Shown in pieces: positions 34,885 through 45,597 of a stretch of 64,000 nt of DNA. The notes under the pieces are model-generated. The model did no database searches, was not told where the DNA came from, and worked only from the letters and a program-made list of their open reading frames with translations. Source of the DNA: Linnemannia elongata (lineage: Eukaryota > Mortierellomycota > Mortierellomycetes > Mortierellales > Mortierellaceae); NCBI GenBank assembly GCA_036320915.1, contig JAXBDG010000019.1, positions 62,001 through 126,000 of the forward strand. Direction: 5' to 3'. How positions within the stretch are numbered: the first letter of the stretch is position 1; each line of letters opens with the position of its first letter. A program made the position numbers and the translations under genes.

Positions 34885-35041
34885 GTTGTTCGTTGTTGTT
34901 TTTAAATTCGAGTTTAGAGTCGTTATGGTGGGTGAAAAGGAGGGCTGCAGAGCGCAGAATGCAGGAGACAAAGAGAAACGTCGTAAGAGGAGCACGGCCC
35001 ACCTCCCTGAATATACTTCCAGGGCTGTCCATAGTGGATCT

Positions 35042-35042
<1 letters not shown>

Positions 35043-35082
<40 letters not shown>
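35043..35082. repeat. Homopolymer run of 40 T
   Basis: The longest homopolymer in the window, about 850 bp upstream of the zinc-finger start codon. Confidence 0.85.
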
Positions 35083-35085
<3 letters not shown>

Positions 35086-35669
35086 TTTCAGTAGATACAA
35101 GGAACAACGAGAGAAAAAAAACGAGCAAGAGAAAGGAAAGCCCTGGAATCAACGGCGCCGTCGAGTATTAGTGTCAGTGTGAGCGTCAATGTGAAAGTGA
35201 GAAATATTCGAGCGGGCAGGCGCCCACATCAATGATTTTTGCTGCTGTTATTTTTCTTCAAGGTTAGTTGAGTGGCATTGATTTGGCCATCGTGCCTTGA
35301 ACTGAAATGCAAAGGGGCACTTCCTTCAAAGAAGGTTTTCTTTAGGTTTCTTCCAATCCGACTTGGCATCCACATTAGGTTGCCCACAGGCAACCATTCG
35401 GAGTCCTTTGCGATCGAACTCCACCTCTCGCCACTCACCACTCGCCCAGTTCACTCACGCTCTCTCTCCTTTTCTTTTGATAGTATTTTTGTTTTGTTTT
35501 GTCGTTGCTGTTGTTTTCCATGTTGATGGTCACTCACTCTCATTAGGCTTCATTATTCATTTGTTCTTCGTCTTCGTTCTTTTCTTGCTTCTTTCTCTCC
35601 TTTTATCTCTTCCCCCCTCTTTCTCTCTCAGTCATTCCTTCACTCAACAACCAAAGCACCATCGAAAAA

Positions 35670-35677
35670 TATATAAG
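35670..35677 (+). promoter_or_regulatory. Candidate TATA box of the zinc-finger gene
   Basis: TATATAAG lies about 260 bp before the ATG at 35931 and after CT-rich sequence. Position and context fit a core promoter with a long CA-rich leader. Confidence 0.45.
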
Positions 35678-35930
35678 AGGAACGCTGGCCGCTGTTTATC
35701 CCCTTCAAACTCACAACACAATCGACGTTCATGGTTCCTTTATTTCTTTAACGATCTCTCATTGGCATCAACACCCACAACTCACTCTTTTCATTTTTAG
35801 CTAGCCAACACGAACCAACAGCACTGGCCTTTCTTACCATTTGCACTTCCACACTGGCCGAAGCCTCACATTCCAACAGCACGAATATTTCACTGTACAG
35901 TTCAAAATCGATCGACCACCAACCGCAATC

Positions 35931-37637
35931 ATGTCAACATCTCCGTCCCTCCTGCCCGAACCGCAGCAACAGCATCACCACCATCACTCCGGGCGACTGG
36001 AAGAGCAGCAGGAGCAGCAAAAGCGCCATCTCCAAGGATTGGAGCAATACCGGCAGCATCCAATCCTTCCCTCCCAGCCCCATCCTTACGCTCAGAACCC
36101 ACACCCTTACCATCCTTACCATCCTTACCATTCTCACCATAATGTACATATCCCTCAGCATCAGCAGCAGCCATCCTCTTCCTCCTCACTTTTGCCGTCC
36201 CTTCCGATTGAGCACCAGACATCATCCCCAACCATCGACCTCCCTTCTTCCCAGCAGAATGCTACATTCTATTCGCCCTCACCTTCATGGCGGCAGCAAC
36301 TTTCTTCTTCTTTGACCCAATCGAACCTTCAACAGCTTCTTTTTGACGAAAACTCCGCTCCATTCGAGGGATTCTCCGTCCCCCCCGAGTATGCCTGGGA
36401 CCCCCTAACCGATAGCGGATCAAGTCTTCTTGCAACCTCCGCTGATCCAGATTTATTCCGCACGAACTTGGGTACTTCCGGTTACTATTACAGCACCCCA
36501 GATCTGTCAACCACCCAGGAGGAGAATGCAGCAGTAGCAGGATCAGCCAATCAATCGATTGCCTTGTCTTCCAGGAGAGCTGCTTCAGGACCCCAACGAC
36601 AGAGGTCGCTCAAGCTCCGGGTCGATAGACGGATCGATATGTACAGGGATCCAGAGAAGCGGCATGCCGACCAGCCCAATTACAACGATAACAACAACGA
36701 CCTTCAAGCCATAATGTCATCACCCTCCAACGAGTGGTATGGGTCCTCGTCCCCTCCTCCGCCACCCCTGAGCCCACTCAGGGTGGTCGACACCAATGGA
36801 TTCCAGTCTTCCCTGGTTCAATCCCTGGCCAACTTGACCACTTCAAGCCCCAACCTCACCTGTCTTTCTCCTCCCGCCTTTTCTTCAGCGTTCGGCCAAG
36901 GTTCCTTTGCCTTCTCTGACAGCCAACGATCTGTCTCGATTTCATCTGATAACCTTTCAGGATTATACACCCAGAGCGACGAGGATATTAATAACAGCAG
37001 CAACAACAACGATCAGGACAACAACGACCACGATAACAGCAGAATCACCGCCAGCGCCGCAGAGGTGGAAAATGACGAAAGCGACCGCCGGTTTCAATGT
37101 CCCATTTGCCCAAAACGTTTCCTCCGCCAATACAACCTCAACGCCCACCTCAACACCCACTCTCAGGTGCGGGCTCATGCCTGTACTCAGTGCGACAAAT
37201 CCTTCCTCCGACCATACGACCTCTCTCGCCACCAACGGATCCACTCCAACAGCAAGCCCTACACCTGCAACATCTGCCAGTTGATCTTTATCCGAAACGA
37301 CGCCATCTGGAGGCACTACCGACGCGCTCATCCTGGGCATCCTGATGTCCCACCCGCCCGACGCCAAAGAAGACCACAACACATCAGTATTAGCCCTGGA
37401 ACCACTACCACAGCTGCCGCCGCTTCCATCGTCCTCGGCAAGAACAACAATCGTTCATTCTTGTCCACCTCCATCACATCCCCCGCCCATCCAGTCTCTG
37501 CCAAATCAACAGCCTCTCCAACGTTTAGTACGCGCGACAGGACCTCCCATGAACCTTCTTCCTCTGACACATCTTCTTATCCATCCCCCTCAACCTCGGT
37601 GACATTCACGTCCATAGAACTCCCCTCCTTGGAATGA
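35931..37637 (+). CDS. C2H2 zinc-finger transcription factor
   Basis: A single exon encodes 568 aa. Residues 1-380 are low complexity: Gln/His runs, four HPYHPY-like repeats, Ser/Pro stretches and an Asn/Asp-rich acidic segment just before the fingers. Three tandem C2H2 fingers occupy about residues 390-470: CPICPKRFLRQYNLNAHLNTH, written here as C-x2-C-x12-H-x3-H, then CTQCDKSFLRPYDLSRHQRIH, and a third CNIC finger ending HYRRAH with H-x4-H spacing. The tail is Ser/Thr/Pro-rich. Tandem fingers with TGEKP-like linkers altered to SQVRAH and SNSKPY still predict sequence-specific DNA binding. The target genes are unknown. The Met at 35931 is the first ATG of the frame after the CA-rich leader. 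The absence of introns is unusual in this neighbourhood. Confidence 0.88.
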   Translation: MSTSPSLLPEPQQQHHHHHSGRLEEQQEQQKRHLQGLEQYRQHPILPSQPHPYAQNPHPYHPYHPYHSHHNVHIPQHQQQPSSSSSLLPSLPIEHQTSSPTIDLPSSQQNATFYSPSPSWRQQLSSSLTQSNLQQLLFDENSAPFEGFSVPPEYAWDPLTDSGSSLLATSADPDLFRTNLGTSGYYYSTPDLSTTQEENAAVAGSANQSIALSSRRAASGPQRQRSLKLRVDRRIDMYRDPEKRHADQPNYNDNNNDLQAIMSSPSNEWYGSSSPPPPPLSPLRVVDTNGFQSSLVQSLANLTTSSPNLTCLSPPAFSSAFGQGSFAFSDSQRSVSISSDNLSGLYTQSDEDINNSSNNNDQDNNDHDNSRITASAAEVENDESDRRFQCPICPKRFLRQYNLNAHLNTHSQVRAHACTQCDKSFLRPYDLSRHQRIHSNSKPYTCNICQLIFIRNDAIWRHYRRAHPGHPDVPPARRQRRPQHISISPGTTTTAAAASIVLGKNNNRSFLSTSITSPAHPVSAKSTASPTFSTRDRTSHEPSSSDTSSYPSPSTSVTFTSIELPSLE

Positions 37638-38618
37638 GTTTGATCGCGTCCACATCCTCTTTTTTTTTGATGATCCTTGTATTTAGTAATGATAATTTTT
37701 TTTCGTTTATCGATTGCCACCTTCCTCCCCTCGCTGTCTTGTATCTGTCATCCCGCGCCCCATTTTTCTGCCACTTAATAAATTTCTTCCGCATGAGCCA
37801 TATTTTGCCAAGCACACTCGCCATCAAGACAGACAGACCAGACAAGACCTGCATGCAGGAAGTGAGCAACATAAAAGGGGAACAAAAAAGGGAACAACAG
37901 ACAAGATGACTACATCGAGAAATATCAACATATGTATTTTGGCTACAGGCTATTTCTCAAAGAAAAAAAGAAAAGAAAAGAAAAGAAAAGAAAAACCGCA
38001 AAAAAAGAAAAAGAAAAAAATAGGCTAAAACTAGACGAAAGAGAAACGAGAGAAAACAAAAGTGCAAGTGTCTGTTTTGTGGATACTATATAGGATTGAA
38101 AAGAATTGAAAAGAAACGAAAAAAAAAAAAAAAAAAAGGGATGACTACTGCAAAAATGGTATAAAGCTGTGTGGGGGGCATAAAGAAAGGAAGGAGTAAG
38201 GTGTGTGCAACGAAAGGAAGACTCGTAAGAATGGAGATTAGAAGGGTTGATAGGTCGCAATAAAAACATTATGATAACAGGACAAAAAAAAAGTGAAAAA
38301 GGACTAACAAAAAAGCGCGCATCGAGCAAGAGGCAGAACGATGAAGGAGAGAGAATGGAACAATGTGTAGGGAAATAAAAAAAAAAAAATAATAATAATA
38401 ACATAAGCTTTTGTGGATTAGGTACTGCAAGAGGGAGAAGCAAAGAAAGAAAAGTTGAGAAGCAAAATAAAGAATCAAAGTGGAAGTGAAAAGAAGAATG
38501 AAAAGAAGCATGTCAGAGAAACCAAAAAAAAGCTGATAGAGCAGGTTGGAAGGAGCAGAGCGCGCCTTCCGCCGCTTTGGCCAGAATACGCCACACGATA
38601 GCTTTGAGTTGCCTGTAT
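37638..38618. other. Convergent intergenic region, zinc-finger gene and RRM gene B
   Basis: A/T-rich 3' UTR sequence of both genes, with AAAAG pentamer repeats near 37968-37995 and an ATA repeat near 38389-38401. No gene is seen. Confidence 0.5.
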
Positions 38619-40677
38619 TTAGGCGTAGATCGCACCTCTCCAACTTGCGCCGTCATCCATACGGTCCACCATCAACCCATCCTTTCGCTCGTTAAAGGCC
38701 CGGTTCTGGTGCTCAGCTGGAATGCGATCCATGCTCTCGCGGGGAGGTGGTGTCTGCATCATGCCAAGCATAGGGGGTGGAGTGCCGGCCATCATGCCAG
38801 GGAAGGCACCGTAGGGTGCGGAGGCGCGGTTGTTGTTGGGCATTCCTGGGTATTGGTTCGGAATTGGTGAGCGGAAAACGGGTGCGCCGACCATCGACTG
38901 CCCATGTGGCGACAAGGGCTGTTTGTTCTCGCTCTGAGCACGACCCCATGAAAGACGGACACGGGAGTTGCCGATTTGGTAGCCGTTCATCTGAGCAATG
39001 GCCAGTTCAGCACAATGGCGGTGAACAAACTGAACAAAACCACAGCCCTTTCCTGGAGGGATCTTGACATAAGTGATCTCTCCAAACGCCGCAAAGACGT
39101 TTCTGAGCTCATCCTCATGGCTGACTCCTGAGAGGCCTCCGACAAAGACGGTTGTGTTGTTGGGATCGTTAAACTGGTTGGCGGGTTGCTGGGGACTTGT
39201 AGCCTGCAAGGGAGAGGTGAATCCAAAGTTGTTTTGAGCCATGCCCATGTTGACGTTCATGCCGCCCATGCCGCCCATGCCGACAATGGGTCCGGGACCA
39301 GGACCGACACCAGCCATACCGCCAGAGGGCGGCTTATTTTTGGGAGTCGCCATCGAGATCCTGATGGGACGGCTTCCACAGTAGACACCCTGCATCTCAT
39401 GAAGTGCACGCAGCTGTTCACTCTCGTCGCCAAACCGAACAAAGCCGTAGCCTATGATAAGAAAAAAAGCGACGTTAATGTTGGCTATTACGGTTGGGCG
39501 ACCAATTATCAGAACACCAAATGCGAGCTTATTCCATACCTCGCGAGATTCCGGTAGTGGCGTCGGTCATGATCTTTGCGGATCTGCATGACATGTATCT
39601 CTCTTGAAACTTTGTCTATTGGCGAGAAAGAAGGCCGGGTGACAGGACAAACGCGAGCACATGAGTAAACAATGGGCAAAACAGAGTGGACATGGTTGAA
39701 CTGCTCCGCAGCCAGGCTTTTGGTTGCTGCAAACAAAAGACCTCTAGTAAACAAAGGAACGAAAGATGGCTTACCACCAGCATGAACTCTGTGACCTCAG
39801 GGGACAAGTCTCCAACGAACACGGAAAACTCTTGAGTGGCGCCAGGTCCTCTATGAAGACAAGATAACAACGAGAACGAGCATAGTACCACAATTAGTCC
39901 CTTGTAGAAAACAGGGATTTTATCAGCCCGAGGTAATCGCCACAGTTGTTGATGTCTTCGACTTACGCGACCGAGGCCATGCCTCCGCCAGAAGCCCAGT
40001 TCAGCTTGAAAACCTTGTTTGTTCCGGGAATAAGCATGCCGTTGAGCGTGGTAATAGCCTTGACTGCGGCTGCAGGACTGGACAACTCGACAAAACAGTA
40101 GCCAGCGCTTGCACTAAAAAAAAATGTCGATCGATGTAAATGAGGAAGGCGCGTGAGCATTGCACTCGCAAACCACAGCGTCTGCTGTTTTTGTTGTTGT
40201 TGTTGTTGTTGTTGTTTGCATGGTCATAGTGACAGCATGGTGCAATTTAGTGTCGTTACCCTGTGTACTTGTCGCGAATCATCTTGACGGAGACCTGTTC
40301 GCCCGCGCTATACCAAGTGCCTCGAATCCAGTTTTCGTCCATCCAAGGCTCGAGTTCTCCCATCCTATACCAGAAAAACGACGATCAGAGTGTTAGTTGC
40401 TTGCATCCATTTTTTGTTGGTGCTTAGCCTCCTTTAGGCGATAACCGGACTAGCCCATCCTGTTGAAGGATGGTTGGTTCAAGGGAAAGACGACGCAATT
40501 ATGCTGTGGGCTTACCAAAGCGATGTACGCATATCCGCATTGCCAAATCCAGGCTGGTGCTGGACCTGGTGTTGCTGAAGGTGCTGCTGTTGCTGTTGCT
40601 GAAGGTGTTGGAGGAGATGGGGCTGCTGTGGATGCTGGAGGGGTTGGTGGAGCTGCTGCTGTTGATGTTGCTGCTGC

Positions 40678-40733
<56 letters not shown>

Positions 40734-40796
40734 TTGCTGTTGCTGTTGCTGGTGCTGGTGCTGGTGCTGAACAGCGAGCTGGTCGTAGAATGCCAT
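38619..40796 (-). CDS. Nam8/RBP45-type RNA-binding protein with three RRMs, copy B
   Basis: Six exons (40796-40516, 40364-40260, 40113-39967, 39850-39775, 39615-39540, 39451-38619) encode 505 aa. RRM1 (WMGELEPWMDENW, GYCFVEL), RRM2 (SVFVGDLSPEVTEFM, GYGFVRF) and RRM3 (TVFVGGLSG, GCGFVQF) follow the order seen in copy A at 7685-9928. Exons 2, 4 and 5 have exactly the same lengths in both copies, showing common descent. Differences: the N terminus here is greatly expanded with long Gln runs mixed with His, and introns 6 and 7 of copy A are absent. The Gly/Met linker and the tail also diverge, although the GAIYA terminus is shared. Likely role: binding of U-rich RNA in splicing or mRNA turnover, inferred from the family. 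Confidence 0.92.
40615..40768 (-). repeat. CAG/CAA tract encoding polyglutamine in RRM copy B
   Basis: CTG/TTG-rich on the plus strand, this tract encodes an interrupted polyglutamine region with His. The paralogue on the plus strand has only a short Gln run at the matching place, so the tract expanded here or shrank there. Confidence 0.8.
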
Positions 40797-41703
40797 TGTT
40801 GACTTAAAAGAAGTGTGAGGGATACGTGTGTGGGAAGAAAGAACGAGAGAAGTAGCCGAGGTATTAGGGAGGCAGGCGAATGGAGGGTATTGATGAGCGT
40901 TGTATTGTTGTTGTGCTATTAAGAGAGAGAGAGAGAGAGAAAAAGTATGCAGTGAAGACAAAAAAGTACAAAGGAGAGAAGTAGATGATGATGATAACGA
41001 AGAGAAGAGGGACACAATGGATGATGAGGGTGTGAGAAGAAAGGAAGGAGAAAGAAAGAGAGAGAGGGAGACAGAGAGAGAGGGAGACAGAGAGAGAGAC
41101 AGAGAGAGAAAGGAGAAAGGGATGAAGGAGGGAAAGGAGGAGATGATGAGAATGATGGCGGGAAAGGATGATGATGATGAGAGCAAAGACTAAAGGAGGA
41201 AATGGGAGGAGGGGATATGGATATGGATTTGGATGAGGATGTGTGTGAGGGAAGGAAAAGGGCTTGGGCGTGCTGCGGGCACACATAAAATTGACAGGCA
41301 CACCTTTTGCTAATACACACATACAACGCATTCTTTTTATCTGTCTGCACTGCACACTCTTGCACACATGCACATGTATTGCATAGAGAGAGAATCGACG
41401 CTGACTATCCGTCTCATACCTAGTTCAAGCCACCTGTTGGCAGCCATTGAAGGAAGGGAAAGGGCGATTTTACCATGGGAATGGTAGATCGTCGTCTGTC
41501 TGTAAGGGAAAGGCAGAGAGAGAGAGGAAGCGAGGGAGAGCGCTGTGCCTGAGCCTGGTTGATTTTGATCGAAATGGAAAATGGAAGTCATAGTTGTTGG
41601 TGGCGTCATTTTGAAGGGAAGATCTTTCGTTGGCTTCAACTCTCAGGAACAGTCGGTAAACATCAGATCTCGATTCGCCGAATCTGAATCCACAGGTTCC
41701 TTA

Positions 41704-41730
<27 letters not shown>
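41704..41730. repeat. CT dinucleotide microsatellite
   Basis: About 13 CT units followed by four AC units in the RRM-B/ABCG intergenic region. Confidence 0.8.
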
Positions 41731-41737
<7 letters not shown>

Positions 41738-44395
41738 TGATTCACTACGTACACTTGTACACTTCACTATCTTCTCCTCGAACAATTATGTTCCTCATCT
41801 CAGCTACTCCCTTCTTCCATTCTTCTTTAGACTAGTTTGCTTTTGCTTCGGAGAAAGGTTGACACGGCTTTAACTAAAAACCAAGCTCTGAGGCAATAAC
41901 TTTCTATGTATCAAAAACTGATATTTAGCATTGTTCTGTTGTCCATTGGTTTTCACTTCCAGCTGCCAGAACAGAAGCGACCATTTTAGCCATATGTCAA
42001 TAAAGATTGTGGTGCGTTCACTTATCCATAAGGAGTCTATCTAGTCCATCAGTTTGAATGTAATCTACCTAACCCGAAACAATCGTGTGCCAAAAGGTCC
42101 TCTTTAATAGCCAACTTGCACTATGATTCAAGAAGGGAGTCAGCTGTTATATATCATCTTGAAACTAAAGATGAGGCTAAAGCATCGAATGGTTGCCAGT
42201 CGAGCATTCTTGAGCCAGTTATGCGTCCACGATGTCTTTCAACAAGGCAGCTATGCCATGTTCTACAATTCAGCAATTCTGTGTTTGTTTTCGATCATTT
42301 CCCTGCCGAGTAAAAAGTTGGTGGCGTTATCAAGGGGCACCGCAATCATTTGCCACCAAGTCATTTTTTATTTGCACGAGGCAAGATGGCCTCATTCTCT
42401 GGCGTATTCTTCGGTGGTGCGATCCATTTGTGGAGGAGACTTGTAAGAAACGCTGGTTGGAGCACAGTAGCCGATACAAAGCACATCAACAAACTCAGAG
42501 CCGTCAAACAAAAAAAAAGATGACAGTCAATAGAAAGCCGGTTTGTGCTCAGGGTGGGTCACTAGTCCCACTCGTAAGGTATGAAAAAAGTGAATGAGGG
42601 TGCACACGCGCATACCAACTACAGGAACAGCAACGAAAGCGAAAACAAAGCAAAAAAAAAGGTGGCATGTTGTTTACGAAGATATTCCATCGCATAGCCC
42701 TGTTCGTGGTTCTACCAATAGTAAGGAGAATGCATGTATGTGCCCGTGGGTCGTAATTCGGGTAAAAAAGGGAATTAACGTTGTTCAGCAATTATCCAGA
42801 TGTCGTACAAGAAAACCCGTTTTTTTGCTTTAATATTTTTCTTGGTCTAAAGAAAAAAGAGAGGAATGTGATCTCTCCTTCAGAGTGGATAAAAAGGCGG
42901 TCTTATCTATCTTCAGGGTACCGAAGAAATGAGGGTCCGAACACACCTCACCACAGAGAAGAAAGAAGTCATTCAATTAGCGAGAAACTGCAAGGGTTGA
43001 AAATAGGACTCGGTGGCTTGTCAATGAAGGTTCTTATGGGTTTTTAGACCATGAATTACAGTGAAAGTCAGGCAGAGAGGTGGGCGTGAATGAAGAAAGG
43101 TTCCAAGACTACAGATTTCGCACGAGGTTGAAGCGTAAAAAAAAAAGAGCGGGGCAAAGACGGTTGGACATGTCGCGTGTAAAGTGAAGGACTTCGCCGG
43201 CCAGAGTGAGAGAAGTCCACAAAAAAATAATCATCCCACTTCTCGTCAGCCAATAAAGTTCGCTCGATGGGAGAGGGCCATTTCAATCGTGTGTAACGTT
43301 CGTATGGTTGGTGTTGTGCGCATGTATGTAAAGCAGGAAGTAAACAAATACAAGCCATAATTGCTTGCACGAAATGTTGCTCACTTCTGATCGAGTTCGA
43401 ACGACGTGCAGCATTTTTCTGGCTATATTTTTCTTTGGCATGCATTTTTGTGGTTACAAATTGCTGCAGTTGTGGTGCTTTAGTTGAACGGCATAGTGTG
43501 AAAAAGAAAGGCGAGAAAGATGGCATGCTGCTGATCGGCCTGACCGGATGGCCCCCTAATTAGTTCTCGTAATCGGCTGCATTGGTTTCCCACCAAGATG
43601 AGAAAGCGCTTTCACTTGAAAACGTTTAGTGTCCCAATCAAAGTAAAAAGGTTCCACCTCACCCTTTCAAAAGCGATCGGATGATCGATGCGGATGGCGC
43701 TTGACGGTTGGGTTCAGAGGAGAAGGCGACGGTTGCAATAGTCAGGAGAAGATAAGTTGATAAAGTGGAATGCTTAAAAGAAAAAAAAAATACGGTGCGG
43801 CAGACATACAAAGCAAGTAAGGAGCAAACAGGCCACATCACCCTCCACAAGGCGGCTCTTCACCTTCAACGGATACATACGTTGTCGCGTGTATTGACAG
43901 AGAAGAAAGAGCCGTATTGAATAAGACATATCTGAATGGATCCAAGAGAAGACTGGCTTTGAAATGAGACAGCGACCAGCGCGTGTCAAAGCTGCGGTGG
44001 TCGCGTCGACATGTATATTTGGCTGTTGAACCGGCCATCATTCAAAGTGAGCAGCCGAGAAAAGTCTAAGTCCGCCCCATATACTCACAAAGGCAAGAAG
44101 AAAGAAAAGGAGTAGGACTTACGATGGCAATGAGGTACATACCCATTCTCGTACCATTCATTCCTACTATTAGTACCTGAATAAAGGTATCCAGTATCTC
44201 AGTCGCACCCTCTTCCTTTCGATCCCCAATCATCATTCACATTTGCATCGATCTGCCTTCCTTATTTCTTCCCTTCAGCAACAAACAGACAGACAGACAG
44301 GCAGACAAAACAAACAATCTTCGTTGTTGTCGTTCTATTTCACCCCCTACGAGTCAATCCAACGAACATGTTAACAGCTAAGGGGCTGATTAAGC

Positions 44396-44423
44396 AAAAA
44401 AAAAAAAAAAAAAAAAAAAAAAG
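44396..44423. repeat. Homopolymer run of 28 A
   Basis: Uninterrupted A-run about 1.2 kb upstream of the ABCG start codon. Confidence 0.8.
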
Positions 44424-45597
44424 TGAAGCGAAGCATCGACCATCTCAGAAACAAGAGGTCCACTTGTCCTGTGTTTTATTTCTTTGTTATTGTTGTGGGG
44501 CAAATGAGTGGACAGGATAAAAAGAAAAGGAGAAAAAAACACCAGATGAGCAGGTAGATTGACAGCCCTGCATTGCTGTTGCTGTTGGCTTATTCCAATC
44601 GTCATTCAAAAATGCGACGATCGACCTCCCTTGTTTTTTTCCTGCTTTGCACTTTTTCTCACACCCTTCTTCGCTCATCGTTTTTATTCTCGGCACGACT
44701 CATCACCCGTGTCTCCTTCCTTCAGCCTCGTTATCTTTCGCACTAGTTGCCTCTTGCTAGCTTGCCTATTCCAACCTCCTTCCTGACGAAAGTCTGTCCC
44801 AGGAATCAACCCTGCCGGTCAAATGTTATCCCCTCCGGCTTTTGTGAATGGCTATAATAAAGACTGAATTCTGTTCTATATGTCTGCCATTGAACTCTCT
44901 TTGTCAGCTCAGTTGGAAGTTGTCAGTTCAGTCGGATGCCCTTTTACACTGCTCTCAACTCGAAAAAAGACAAAATGTTAAAAAAAAAGTGCTCGCAAAC
45001 CCACCTGCACCTTGCAGCTTTGCATTTTTTTTTCTCTTCTCTTTATTCTTCTTCGTCTTTGCTCTCTCCTCCCCCCCCCCTGTCCGGCGGACTATGTCTA
45101 TTCGTTTCTAACTGACAGCAACCACTCATTGCTCTCTCTTTCTTTCACTCGTGCCAGTCTTACCTACCCGCCTTCTCGTTCCTCCAGTCTTCTTACTCAT
45201 TATTTATTCACCTCTCTTCTTCGCCCTCATTCTTCCTCTTCTTCTTCTTTTCTCTCTTCCTTTTCTCTTCAGATACCCTCAGTCTCTCTTCCTCCCCGAG
45301 TCCCCTCATTCCAACCCCTTTCCTTCCTCATTGTCCCATTCCATTCACTTCATTCCTCCTCCTCTCCTCCTTCTTCTCCCTTTTTTCTTTAATTATCTCC
45401 GACACTCCCCTTTCGTGTGATTGACACTCTATCCCTTCTCCACTACTTCTTACTTCTTTTCTCCACGAACCTGAGGAACTCCGCATCCACCACCCACTCC
45501 ACCTTTCGAGACTCCTCCTCCTCCTCTTTACTCCCTCCCTCCACATCCACTCCTTCCTTCTCCTCTTCTCCTCTTTTCTTTACACAAATACACCAGA

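Larger units (their letters stand above)
31627..35930. other. Divergent intergenic region between CBF5 copy B and the zinc-finger gene
   Basis: About 4.3 kb. Near CBF5-B it has the leader and a run of 22 A at 31810-31831. Two coding remnants (31923-32309 and 32644-32883) follow. The remainder is A/T-rich, with T-runs of 33 at 34851-34883 and 40 at 35043-35082, then the CT/CA-rich leader of the zinc-finger gene with a TATA box at 35670. No intact gene is seen. Confidence 0.55.
40797..45597. other. 4.8-kb divergent intergenic region, RRM gene B and ABCG gene
   Basis: The first about 430 bp are strongly purine-rich on the plus strand (GAGA and ATGATG repeats, 40905-41230), which means a pyrimidine-rich sense leader for RRM copy B. 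A CT dinucleotide run sits at 41704-41730 and a run of 28 A at 44396-44423. The last about 550 bp are the CT-rich leader of the ABCG gene. Frames between 42100 and 43050 have no recognisable family and no coding bias, so I do not call a gene. Confidence 0.55.

Noticed and set aside
42116..43047. Cluster of 65-120 codon frames in the RRM-B/ABCG gap
   Set aside because: They overlap in all frames, show no domain, no splice-consistent extension and no coding bias.
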